Below, piece by piece: positions 1 to 7,501 of a stretch of DNA of 64,000 nucleotides. The notes beneath the pieces are model-generated. The model saw nothing but the letters and a program-made list of their open reading frames with translations, was not told where the DNA came from and made no database searches. The stretch is taken from positions 186,001 to 250,000 of the forward strand of contig NZ_RAPR01000001.1 in the NCBI RefSeq assembly GCF_003610235.1. Reading direction: 5' to 3'. Position numbers and translations under genes: made by a program. This DNA comes from Catellatospora citrea. Lineage in GTDB: Bacteria > Actinomycetota > Actinomycetes > Mycobacteriales > Micromonosporaceae. How positions within the stretch are numbered: position 1 is the first letter of the stretch; each line of letters opens with the position of its first letter.

Positions 1-145
1 GCATCAGCGCCAGGCCGACCGCCAGCACCAGGGCCTCGGTGAGCACGACCGGCGTGGACACGGTCACCGGCCCGAGCAGCAGCACCATGGTGGCCGCGAC
101 CAGCACCGCCGCATTGAGCAGGAAGATCCGCCAGAACAGCGACAC
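1..145 (-). CDS. Sensor histidine kinase, N-terminal fragment
   Basis: Only the first 48 codons lie in the window; the gene continues past the left edge. The peptide starts MSLFWRIFLLNAAVLVAA and is one long hydrophobic helix followed by PVTVSTPVVLTEALVLAVGL, which I recognise as the amino end of actinobacterial membrane sensor kinases. The GTG at 145 is chosen because GGGAGG (152-157 on the complement) sits six bases before it; an in-frame ATG at 172 is the alternative. It is divergent from the permease operon. The kinase domains are not visible, so the assignment rests on the N-terminal pattern only. Confidence 0.5.
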   Translation of the reverse strand, partial: MSLFWRIFLLNAAVLVAATMVLLLGPVTVSTPVVLTEALVLAVGLALM

Positions 146-576
146 GGTGCGCCTCCCTTCGCCGGAGTTCATCGAGCCCGCCTTCCTGATCTCGAAACTA
201 TCGCCTCACGAACCCACCGGACCCGCGCTTGAGCGCCACCCGGGCCGTGGCGCACCGGTGGCATCCAGGCAACCGCACGGACGGGCGATCGCCCATGGGT
301 GTCGACACCCATTTCCGGCCCGCGCCGCCGCCAACCCACGTGCGTTCCGCGAGAGGCAGGTGTCACCGGACATCGGTCACCGCCCCAGCACACCGCCGCC
401 GGGCGAGCCGTTTCACCACTGCCGCGGGGCGCGGATGCGGGCTGCCGCCGTACCCAAATGGGTGCCGGACCGCATGGCCGTCCGCTCGCGGCCAGATGAC
501 CATGAAGACAGACCGGCCGCGACAGGCCCGGTCATGCACGTCATGGCGAACCGCCGTGACCTTACGAGGAGACGCG
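146..576. other. Divergent intergenic region, 431 bp
   Basis: This stretch separates the leftward sensor kinase from the rightward permease operon. I see no convincing gene: the reading frames that cross it have no family resemblance and no ribosome binding sites. It contains two abutting perfect palindromes (283-312) and a smaller inverted repeat ACCCA-AA-TGGGT (452-463) sharing the ATGGGT/ACCCAT half-sites. It most likely carries the promoters and operators of both flanking transcripts. Confidence 0.6.
283..312. promoter_or_regulatory. Two abutting perfect palindromes
   Basis: GGGCGATCGCCC (283-294) is a perfect 12-bp palindrome, immediately followed by ATGGGTGTCGACACCCAT (295-312), a perfect 18-bp palindrome. 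A weaker relative with the same TGGGT half-site lies at 452-463. Palindromes like the 18-bp one are typical sites for dimeric repressors. No regulator gene is seen nearby, so the protein that binds is unknown. Confidence 0.45.
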
Positions 577-678
577 ATGACCCTGCCAGCCGCCGACCAC
601 GGTCGCTCGTACAACCCGCCCGAGACGGGGCTGCGCCCCGCCGACGCCGACACCGGCCCGCCGGGCGGGCGCCCGTGA
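577..678 (+). CDS. 33-residue leader-like ORF coupled to the permease
   Basis: A short ORF (MTLPAADHGRSYNPPETG at its start) begins with ATG five bases after an AGGAG motif and ends in TGA at 676-678. This overlaps the GTG start of the permease (675) in a GTGA junction. The permease has no Shine-Dalgarno of its own, so translation probably couples through this ORF. The product is polar and proline-rich with no known domain. It may be a leader peptide rather than a functional protein. Confidence 0.45.
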   Translation: MTLPAADHGRSYNPPETGLRPADADTGPPGGRP

Positions 679-1973
679 GCCTGCAGGCCGTCACCGCACT
701 CGTCATCTTCGCGGTCGCGTTCGTGCTCATCGCGACCGAGAAGATCAACCGCGTCGCCGTCGTGCTCGGCGCCGCCGGTCTCATGACCCTGCTGGGCCTG
801 GTGCCCGGCTCGCACGTGTTCTACTCCCCGCACGCGGGCATCGACTGGGACGTCATCTTCCTGCTGCTCGGCATGATGATCATCGTCGGGGTGATCAAGC
901 AGACCGGCGTGTTCGACTTCCTCGGCATCTGGGCCGCGCAGCGCTCACAGGGCCGCCCCTACCGGCTGATGGTGCTGCTGATGGTGATCACCGCCATCGC
1001 GTCGCCGTTCCTGGACAACGTCACCACGGTCATGCTCGTCGCCCCGATCACCATCTCCGTCTGCCGGCGGCTGGGCATCCCCGCCGCGCCGTACCTCATC
1101 GCCGAGGCACTGGCCTCCAACATCGGCGGTGCGGCCACCCTCATCGGCGACCCGCCGAACATCATCATCGGCAGCCGGGCCGGGTTGAGCTTCAACGACT
1201 TCATCGTCCACATGGCACCGATCACCGTGGTGCTGTTCGCAGTGTTCGTGCTGATGGCCCGGGTGCTGTTCCGCAAGTCGTTCGTGTACCGGCCCGAGCG
1301 CTTCGCCGCGGTCAAGGAGCTGGACGCCCGCGCACAGATCACCGACCGGTCGCTGCTGGCCCGGTGCCTGGCCGTGCTGACGCTGGTCAGCGTCGGGTTC
1401 ACCCTGCACACCGTCATCCACGTCGAGCCGGCGATCATCGCGATGCTCGGCGCGGGCCTGATGGTGCTGGTCTCCCGCGTCGACAGCACCCGCTACCTCG
1501 CCGAGGTCGAATGGCCGACGCTGGTGTTCTTCATGGGACTGTTCGTCATGGTCGGCGGGCTCGTCGACACCGGCGTCATCCACCAGATCGGCGAATGGGC
1601 CGTCGACGCCGTCGGCGGCGACCACTTCCTCGCCGCCACCGGACTGATCTTCGGCTCGGCCGTGCTCGGCGCGTTCTTCGACAACATCCCCTACGTCGCG
1701 ACCATGGCCCCGATCGTCGAGGACGTCGTGGCGCAGACCCCCGACCCGGCCACCGGACAAGCCCTGTGGTGGTCCTTCGCCCTCGGCGCCGACCTCGGCG
1801 GCAACGGCACCGCGGTCGCCGCCAGCGCCAACGTCGTCGTGCTCGGCATCGCCGCCCGCGCCGGGCAGCCGATCTCGTTCTGGCAGTTCACCAGGTACGG
1901 CATCGTCACCACGGCGGTGACCACCGTGATCGCATGGGGGTACGTGTGGCTGCGCTACTTCGCGGACTTCTGA
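675..1973 (+). CDS. ArsB/NhaD-type ion permease
   Basis: A 432-residue polytopic membrane protein of the ion transporter superfamily that includes ArsB, NhaD and the P protein. About ten to twelve hydrophobic segments are visible. Two family signatures repeat in the two halves: SPFLDNVTTVMLVAPITI with GDPPNIIIGS in the first, and GAFFDNIPYVATMAPIV with GADLGGNGTAVAASANVVV in the second. The start is the GTG at 675, because the hydrophobic region begins directly after it and the upstream in-frame sequence is low-complexity and unlike the family. The gene is followed by an overlapping small membrane protein and an RCK_C protein, suggesting a cation/proton antiporter with a regulatory subunit. 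The substrate cannot be read from the sequence. Confidence 0.8.
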   Translation: MSLQAVTALVIFAVAFVLIATEKINRVAVVLGAAGLMTLLGLVPGSHVFYSPHAGIDWDVIFLLLGMMIIVGVIKQTGVFDFLGIWAAQRSQGRPYRLMVLLMVITAIASPFLDNVTTVMLVAPITISVCRRLGIPAAPYLIAEALASNIGGAATLIGDPPNIIIGSRAGLSFNDFIVHMAPITVVLFAVFVLMARVLFRKSFVYRPERFAAVKELDARAQITDRSLLARCLAVLTLVSVGFTLHTVIHVEPAIIAMLGAGLMVLVSRVDSTRYLAEVEWPTLVFFMGLFVMVGGLVDTGVIHQIGEWAVDAVGGDHFLAATGLIFGSAVLGAFFDNIPYVATMAPIVEDVVAQTPDPATGQALWWSFALGADLGGNGTAVAASANVVVLGIAARAGQPISFWQFTRYGIVTTAVTTVIAWGYVWLRYFADF

Positions 1974-2209
1974 CCCTGCTGGCCGCCGTCGCCGCAATGG
2001 GCGCGGCACTGGCCACCGCCAGCGGGGAACTGCTCGCCCTCGGGCTGCTGGCCGCCGCCGCCGCGGCACGCATGCTCGACCGCGGCGCGGGCGGCTCGTT
2101 CACCAGAACCGGTGGTCCCGAACCGCCGCCCGCCCGCACCGTGCCCGAGCAGCCCACCGGTCCGGGCACCCGGTCCGCCACGACCACCAGACAGGAGACG
2201 ACCGTATGA
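1934..2209 (+). CDS. Small membrane protein between permease and RCK_C subunit
   Basis: A 91-residue ORF overlaps the last 40 bases of the permease gene and ends at the start of the next gene (ATGA overlap at 2206-2209). The first half is hydrophobic enough for one or two membrane helices (LLTLLAAVAAMGAAL and LLALGLLAAAAAARML). The second half is a proline/threonine-rich polar tail. An alternative ATG lies at 1997. I do not recognise a family. The strict overlap on both sides argues that it is translated as part of the transporter operon. Confidence 0.5.
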   Translation: MGVRVAALLRGLLTLLAAVAAMGAALATASGELLALGLLAAAAAARMLDRGAGGSFTRTGGPEPPPARTVPEQPTGPGTRSATTTRQETTV

Positions 2210-2694
2210 CGATCATCGAACGTTCCGCGCTGCCAGGGATCGGGATGCGCTACACCCTGGCCACCGTCGACGGCCGCGGGCTGGCCGTGATCTGCCATGC
2301 CTCCGGCCGCCGGGACCTGCTGGTGTACTCCTCACCGCATGCCGAGGTCGCCCACGGGAGCGTCTCGTTGACCCCCGCCCAGGCGCACGACGTGGCGGAA
2401 CTGCTGCACACGCTGGGCGTCGTCGACCGGCTCGCCAGCGCGGGGCGCCCCGGCTCGGCCGACGTCGCCGCGCTGCCGGTCCCGGCCGGCTCCCCGTACG
2501 CCGGGCGGCCGCTGGGCGAGCTGGGCAGCCGGCTGCCCGCCGGGATCAGCGTGCTCGCGCTGATCCGCGACGGCGACGCCCGGCCCGGGGCGGACCCCGA
2601 CACCGTGCTGCTGCACGACGACGTCCTGGTCCTCACCGGCGGCCGCGCCGACCTGGCGGCCGCCGCCGAAGCGGTCACAGGCCATCCGACCTGA
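2206..2694 (+). CDS. KhtT-like cation/proton antiporter regulatory subunit (RCK_C domain)
   Basis: A soluble 162-residue protein. Residues 1-75 (MTIIERSALPGIGMRY onward, with GRRDLLVYSS) match the amino domain of KhtT-type regulatory subunits. Residues about 85-155 form a TrkA-C/RCK_C ligand-binding fold, with the characteristic PVPAGSPYAGRPLGEL start and VLLHDDVLVLTGGRADL end. Such subunits gate K+/H+ antiporters in response to a nucleotide ligand, c-di-AMP in Bacillus KhtT. The start overlaps the preceding stop by four bases. KhtT normally accompanies a CPA2 antiporter, so pairing with an ArsB/NhaD-type permease is unusual. The stop lies three bases from the convergent htpG stop. Confidence 0.75.
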   Translation: MTIIERSALPGIGMRYTLATVDGRGLAVICHASGRRDLLVYSSPHAEVAHGSVSLTPAQAHDVAELLHTLGVVDRLASAGRPGSADVAALPVPAGSPYAGRPLGELGSRLPAGISVLALIRDGDARPGADPDTVLLHDDVLVLTGGRADLAAAAEAVTGHPT

Positions 2695-2697
2695 CGG

Positions 2698-4563
2698 TCA
2701 GAGGGTGCGGGCCAGCCGGTCGGCCAGCCGCCGGGTGAACCCTGCCGGGTCGTCGAGCTCGCCGCCCTCGGCGAGCACCGCCATCGCGTGCAGGAGTTCG
2801 GCGGTCTCGGCGAGCGTGTCGTCGTCGCCGCGCTCGGCGTGCGCGGCGCGCAGCTTGTCGACCAGCGGATGCTGCGGGTTCAGCTCCAGGATGCGCTTGG
2901 CCTTCGGCAGGTCCTGGCCCATCGCCCGGTACAGCTTCTCCAGTGCCGGCGGCGCGTCGAACGCGTCGGAGACCAGGCACGCCGCCGAGGTGGTCAGGCG
3001 GGTGCTCAGCCGCACCTGCTTGACCTTCTCCCCCAGCCGGGCGCCCATCCAGGCCAGCAGCTCCGCGTAGTCGCCGGCGTCCGGGGCCTGGTCCGACGGG
3101 GTCTTCAGGTCCACCTCGCCGCGACTGGCCGACGCGAAGGGCTTGCCGTCGTAGTCGCCGACCAGCTCGACCCACATCGCATCGACCGGGTCGTGCAGCA
3201 GCAGCACCTCGACACCGTTGGCCGTGAACGCCTCCAGGTGCGGCGAGTTCTCCAGGGTGGTGCGCTGCTCCCCGACCAGGTAGAAGATCTCCGTCTGGTC
3301 GGGGTTCATGCGCTCGACGTACTCCCGCAGCGTGGTCGGCCGGGCCGGGTCGCCGGTCGAGGCGAGCTGCACGACGTCGAGGATCGCGGCCCGGTTGTCG
3401 GGGTCGTTGATCAGGCCTTCCTTGACGGCCTGGCCGAATTCGCGCCAGAAGCCCGTGTAGCGCTCGGGGTCCTTGGCGAGCATGTCCTTGAGGGTGCCGA
3501 GGACCTTCTTGACGAGGCGGCGGTGGATCGTCTGGATCTGCCGGTCCTGCTGGAGGATTTCGCGGGACACGTTGAGCGACAGGTCGGCGGAGTCGACGAC
3601 GCCCTTGACGAAGCGCAGGTACTCCGGCAGCAGCGCCTGGCAGTCGTCCATGATGAAAACGCGTTTGATGTAGAGCTGCACGCCGCGGCGGGCGTCGCGG
3701 GAGAACAGGTCGTAGGGCGCGCGGGTGGGCAGGAACAGCAGCGCGTCGAACTCCAGGGCGCCTTCGGCGCGCAGGTGGATGGTCTCCAGCGGGTCGGTCC
3801 AGTCGTGGCTGACGTGCCGGTAGAACTCGGTGTACTCGTCGGGCTTGATGTCGGCGGCGGGCCGCGACCACAGGGCCTTCATGGAATTGAGCGTGGCGGG
3901 CTGGTCGGTGTCGGGTTCGCTCATCCGGATCGGCCAGGCGATGAAGTCGGAGTAGCGCTTGACGATGCGCCGCAGCACGGCCGGGTCGGTGTAGTCGTGC
4001 AGCTGGTCGTCCTCGTCGGCGGGCTTGAGGTGCAGGGTGACGGCGGTGCCCGGGTCGGCGTCGGCGACGGTCGAGATCTCGTAGGTGCCGGTGCCGGTGG
4101 ACTCCCAGCGGGTGGCCTCGGTCTCCCCGGCGCGACGGGTGATCATGACGACCCGGTCGGCGACCATGAAGCTGGAGTAGAACCCGATGCCGAACTTGCC
4201 GATGAGTTCCGCGGTGCCGTCCTGCTTGGCCTGCTGCCAGCGGGTGACGAACTCGGCCGTGCCGGACCGGGCGATGGTGCCGATCAGTTCGATGACCTGG
4301 TCGCGGGTCATGCCGATGCCGTTGTCGCGCACGGTCAGGGTGCGCTGGGCGGGGTCGGCGGCGAGCTCGATGCGCAGGTCGCCGGTGTCGGCGTCCAGGT
4401 CCTTGTCGATCATCGACTGCAGGCGCAGCTTGTCCAGGGCGTCGGAGGCGTTGGAGACCAGTTCCCGCAGGAAGACGTCCTTGTTCGCGTAGACCGAGTG
4501 GATCATCAGTTGAAGCAACTGTTGAGCCTCTGCCTGGAACTCGAATGTCTCGACCTGACCCAC
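2698..4563 (-). CDS. htpG: Molecular chaperone HtpG (Hsp90)
   Basis: A 621-residue bacterial Hsp90, near the normal family length. The GHKL ATPase domain shows [22 protein letters not shown] and [17 protein letters not shown]. The middle domain contains [12 protein letters not shown] and [11 protein letters not shown], and a C-terminal dimerisation region follows. It is a cytoplasmic ATP-dependent chaperone for stress-damaged or regulatory proteins. The GTG start (4561-4563) has an AGGAG motif about six bases upstream. The 5' region carries a CIRCE-like inverted repeat just downstream of a plausible -10 box, suggesting heat-shock repression by HrcA or a similar regulator. Confidence 0.97.
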
Positions 4564-4578
4564 CGGTGTCTCCTCTCC

Positions 4579-4611
4579 GCGTCGGCACTGTCCGTGCTGG
4601 AGTGCCGACGC
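4579..4611 (-). promoter_or_regulatory. CIRCE-like inverted repeat in the htpG leader
   Basis: Perfect 11-bp arms GCGTCGGCACT (4579-4589) and AGTGCCGACGC (4601-4611) are separated by 11 bp. On the htpG strand this reads GGCACTC-N9-CAGTGCC. The GCACT/AGTGC cores have the same spacing as CIRCE (TTAGCACTC-N9-GAGTGCTAA), the HrcA operator. The outer bases differ from consensus (CGG instead of TTA). It overlaps the expected transcription start, a good place for a repressor. Confidence 0.5.
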
Positions 4612-4612
4612 A

Positions 4613-4642
4613 GATTTAGCATCAAGGCTCCGGCCGGGGCAA
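4613..4642 (-). promoter_or_regulatory. Candidate htpG promoter
   Basis: On the complement, TTGCCC (4637-4642) is followed after 18 bp by TAAATC (4613-4618), a reasonable sigma-70-like -35/-10 pair. The CIRCE-like repeat begins two bases downstream. Assignment is by pattern only. Confidence 0.4.
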
Positions 4643-4705
4643 CTCGGCGGGCCGGGTGCGGCGCGTCGAGCTGTCCCGGTCCGGGCGTGCCGGATGCCGT
4701 GGCGG

Positions 4706-5506
4706 CTACTGGACGCTGCGGACCGTGCCGCCGTCCACGCGCAGCGTCGCGCCGCTGATGTAGCCCGCCAGCGGGCTGGCCAGGTAGGCCACTGCCGAGG
4801 CGATCTCCGCCGGGCGCCCGAAGCGGCCGGTGTCGTTGGGCACCCAGTCGGCCGCCGCGGCTCGCTCGATCTCGTCGAGGTCGTCGCCCCAGCCGTGCGA
4901 GGGGGCCAGCCGCAGCAGCAGGTCCCGGACGGCGTCGACCATGATCGCGCCGGGTGCGACGACGTTGGACGTCACGCCGGTGCCGGCCAGCTCACGGGCC
5001 AGGGAGACGGCGAGGTTGTGCCGCGCGGCCAGGGTCGCGGTGTAGTGCGGCTGGTCGGCTGTCGGCTGCGCCGCCAGGCCGCCGCCGATCTGGATCACCC
5101 GGCCCCAGCCGCGCTCGCGCATGCCGGGCGTCAGGTGCTGGATCATGCGTACGCCGGAGATGACGTTCACCTCGTACAGGTGCGCCCACTGGGCGGGCGT
5201 GGCCTGTGCCCAGCCGATCGGGTCGTACGCGCCCGCGTTGTTGACCAGGATGTCGATCGGCCCGCCCGACCGGGCCGCGGCGGCGACGATCGCCGCGCCG
5301 TCGTCCGTGGCCAGGTCGCCGATCGCGACGTCGGCCTGTCCCCCGTCGGCGCGGATGGCCTCGGCGACCTTGGCCGCGCGCTGCTCGTCGCGGCCGTGGA
5401 CGACGACCGCGGCGCCTTCGGCGCAGAGCCGGCGGGCGATGGCCTCGCCCAGCCCGTTGGTGCTTCCGGTGACCAGTGCGCGCTTGCCTGCCAGTTGCAG
5501 GTCCAT
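4706..5506 (-). CDS. SDR-family protein lacking the catalytic Ser and Lys
   Basis: A 266-residue Rossmann-fold short-chain dehydrogenase-like protein. The cofactor loop TGSTNGLG (13-20) and the structural ILVNNAG motif (86-92) are intact. The active site is not: Tyr155 is present in HYTATLAA, but the position of the YxxxK lysine is Leu159 and the position of the catalytic serine is Gly142. It may bind NAD(P) without normal oxidoreductase chemistry, or belong to a divergent subfamily. The ATG has a GGGGGAG motif two bases upstream. It is divergent from a TetR gene with two matching palindromic operators between them, so it is probably the main target of that repressor. Confidence 0.85.
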   Translation of the reverse strand: MDLQLAGKRALVTGSTNGLGEAIARRLCAEGAAVVVHGRDEQRAAKVAEAIRADGGQADVAIGDLATDDGAAIVAAAARSGGPIDILVNNAGAYDPIGWAQATPAQWAHLYEVNVISGVRMIQHLTPGMRERGWGRVIQIGGGLAAQPTADQPHYTATLAARHNLAVSLARELAGTGVTSNVVAPGAIMVDAVRDLLLRLAPSHGWGDDLDEIERAAAADWVPNDTGRFGRPAEIASAVAYLASPLAGYISGATLRVDGGTVRSVQ

Positions 5507-5536
5507 GACTCCCCCATGCGGTGTGTCGGATCAGAT

Positions 5537-5552
5537 GTCTACGACTGTAGAC
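5537..5552. promoter_or_regulatory. TetR-type operator 1
   Basis: GTCTAC-GACT-GTAGAC is an inverted repeat with perfect 6-bp arms and a 4-bp centre. The same arms recur exactly 32 bp downstream. It lies between the divergent SDR and TetR genes. Confidence 0.7.
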
Positions 5553-5568
5553 GCCGCTGACCTGCATT

Positions 5569-5584
5569 GTCTACACTCGTAGAC
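5569..5584. promoter_or_regulatory. TetR-type operator 2
   Basis: GTCTAC-ACTC-GTAGAC has the same arms as the site at 5537-5552. It ends at the base immediately before the TetR ATG (5585), so binding here would block transcription or translation initiation of the regulator itself, as in autorepression. Confidence 0.7.
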
Positions 5585-6178
5585 ATGATGGTGACGCAAC
5601 AGCCACGCCGCCGGGACGCCGCGGCCACCCGCGAGGCGATCCTCGACTCCGCCGTCGAGGCGTTCACCCGCGCCGGATACGACGGCGCGGGCGTGCGCGA
5701 GGTCGCCGCCGCCGCCGGAGTCACCGCGATGCTCGTCAACCGCTACTTCGGCTCCAAGGAGCAGCTGTTCGCCGAGGTCGTGGACCGGTCCTTCGCCCCG
5801 CCCACCATCGTGGGTTCGACACCCGCGGCACTGGCGGCACAGCTCGCCGAGGCCCTGGTCGCCCGCACCGACCCGACCGCCGCGCAGCTGAGCCCGTTCC
5901 TGCTGATGCTGCGCTCAGCCGGCAACCCGCGCGCCGCCGAGATCATGCGCGACGCGATCTCCAGGCACGTCGGCGCGCGCCTGACCAACCTGCTCGACGG
6001 AACCGACGCCGAGCAGCGAGCCGAACTGATACTGGCGCTGATCTCGGGCGTCTGGCTCATGCGCGACATCATCGCCACCCCAGCACTCACCAGCGCCGAC
6101 CCCGCACGGCTGACCGCACGGCTGACCGAAGCGCTCCAGGCTCTGAGCAACACCGGGCCCCACCACGCGAGCAGCTGA
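5585..6178 (+). CDS. TetR/AcrR-family transcriptional repressor
   Basis: A 197-residue regulator. The N-terminal helix-turn-helix is clear: TREAILDSAVEAFTRAGYDGAGVREVAAAAG, then VTAMLVNRYFGSKEQLFAEVV (written here in two parts). The C-terminal part is a helical ligand-binding and dimerisation domain. I choose the ATG at 5585, directly after operator 2; an upstream in-frame TTG at 5567 would lie inside the operator and is unlikely. No Shine-Dalgarno precedes it, suggesting a leaderless transcript. It probably represses itself and the divergent SDR gene through the two GTCTAC-N4-GTAGAC sites. The inducer is unknown. Confidence 0.9.
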   Translation: MMVTQQPRRRDAAATREAILDSAVEAFTRAGYDGAGVREVAAAAGVTAMLVNRYFGSKEQLFAEVVDRSFAPPTIVGSTPAALAAQLAEALVARTDPTAAQLSPFLLMLRSAGNPRAAEIMRDAISRHVGARLTNLLDGTDAEQRAELILALISGVWLMRDIIATPALTSADPARLTARLTEALQALSNTGPHHASS

Positions 6179-6385
6179 CCCGCCGCCAGCCGGACCCTCG
6201 TCCCGCGGCGGCACCAGCACGCACAACCAGCCGCCGGCCTCAGGTTGGCGCGCGGACGACTTCGGCCGATCGGGCGAAAACCGGTCGGCTACGGCGTGTG
6301 TCCTTGGCTACGGGCGACCGGCCAGGCAATCTGTAGCCCGTGCTCAGCCGGACCACGCGCTGAGGTCTTTCCTGGGGAGTTGGTC

Positions 6386-6793
6386 ATGGACCTGGTGCGG
6401 GAGTACGTGCGCCGGTATCTGGTCGCACAGCGCGAGGCGGACCTCAGCCTGGCCGACGCCGCCGACAAGCTCAAAGCCGACGGGCACCGGATCATCGACG
6501 GCGGGCAGACCAGCCAGACCACCTGGAAGTACACGGACTGGCACACCGGTGAGGTCATCGCCAGCGGCGACGCCGGCATGAGCGACGACGAGGCGCTGGA
6601 CGCCCTCGACCCCGACGGCATGTTCATCCACATCGACAACCTCGCGCCGCAGCGGGCCCGGCCCGACAATCCGGGGATCCCGCACAGCCTGGCCGGCGCG
6701 CTGGAAGACTGGGTCGACCTGCTGACCACGCCCGACGAGGACATCGCCCGGTTCGTGGGGTGGCCGGTGACAGACGTCGCCGCCGCCCGGTAG
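6386..6793 (+). CDS. Hypothetical protein, 135 residues
   Basis: The start ATG at 6386 has GGGGAG six bases upstream, which decides it over a longer upstream frame. The protein is acidic and soluble, beginning MDLVREYVRRYLVAQREAD, with a helical N-terminal part and a middle section rich in Thr, Trp and Gly (TTWKYTDWHTGEVIASGDAG) that looks like a small beta-sheet. I do not recognise a family. It precedes the clpP pair by about 100 bp and could share a transcript, but nothing shows a functional link. Confidence 0.65.
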   Translation: MDLVREYVRRYLVAQREADLSLADAADKLKADGHRIIDGGQTSQTTWKYTDWHTGEVIASGDAGMSDDEALDALDPDGMFIHIDNLAPQRARPDNPGIPHSLAGALEDWVDLLTTPDEDIARFVGWPVTDVAAAR

Positions 6794-6900
6794 CGGCCGC
6801 TCTGCCCTCGGCTAAGTCGCTGTCAGCAGAATGCCTTGGTACGCCGCACCCTCGGGCCTGATCGTGGACTACGAACAGGCCGAGGAACAGGAGTACACCG

Positions 6901-7497
6901 ATGGGCGTCACCGCCACGCTGGACGACGAACTCAGCAAGAGGCTGCTGCACGAGCGGATCATCGTGCTCGGCTCCGACGTCGAAGACGAGATCGCCAACC
7001 GGATATGCGCCCAGCTGCTGGCACTGTCCGCCGAGGACCCGCGCCGCGACATCGCGCTGTACCTGAACTCGCGCGGCGGATCCGTGCTCGCCGGGCTGGC
7101 CGTGTACGACATGATGCAGCTCATCCCCAACGACGTGATCACCGTGGCGATGGGGCTGGCGGGCAGCATGGCCCAGTTCCTGCTGTGCGCCGGCACGCCG
7201 GGCAAGCGGTTCGCGCTGCCCAGCGCGCAGGTCCTGATGCACCAGGGGTCGGCCGGTCTGGGCGGCACCGCGGCCGACGTGGAGATCTACGCCGGGCAGC
7301 TGGAGCGGCTCAGCAACCTGATGAGCGTGCTGACCGCCGGGCACACCGGCCGGCCGGTGGCCGAGATCGTCGAGGACGGGCAGCGCGACCGCTGGTTCAG
7401 CGCGCAGGAGGCGCTCGACTACGGGATGGTCGATCACATCGTCGCCCGTCTCGACGACATCCGCCCGCGCGTGGTCAAGCAGCGGATGGGGGTGTAG
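6901..7497 (+). CDS. clpP: ATP-dependent Clp protease proteolytic subunit (first of a pair)
   Basis: A 198-residue ClpP-family serine peptidase. The catalytic triad is visible: Ser89 in GLAGSMAQF, His114 in LMHQ, and Asp163 in QRDRWFSA. The NSRGGS segment before the active site is conserved. It would form heptameric rings that work with Clp ATPases in the cytoplasm. It is followed after four bases by a second clpP and then, convergently, by a PopR/ClgR-like regulator. That set resembles the clpP3-clpP4-popR locus of Streptomyces rather than the housekeeping clpP1P2-clpX locus, since no clpX or tig is adjacent. Confidence 0.93.
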   Translation: MGVTATLDDELSKRLLHERIIVLGSDVEDEIANRICAQLLALSAEDPRRDIALYLNSRGGSVLAGLAVYDMMQLIPNDVITVAMGLAGSMAQFLLCAGTPGKRFALPSAQVLMHQGSAGLGGTAADVEIYAGQLERLSNLMSVLTAGHTGRPVAEIVEDGQRDRWFSAQEALDYGMVDHIVARLDDIRPRVVKQRMGV

Positions 7498-7501
7498 GAC
7501 C

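Noticed and set aside
39..674. N-terminal 212 residues of the frame containing the permease
   Set aside because: Low-complexity, Arg/Pro-rich sequence unlike the ArsB/NhaD family; the GTG at 675 overlaps a small upstream ORF and starts at the first helix.
2788..4758. A 656-residue frame antisense to htpG
   Set aside because: It is rich in Gly, Val, Arg and Asp with no domain, as expected of a complementary frame in GC-rich DNA; htpG is unmistakable.
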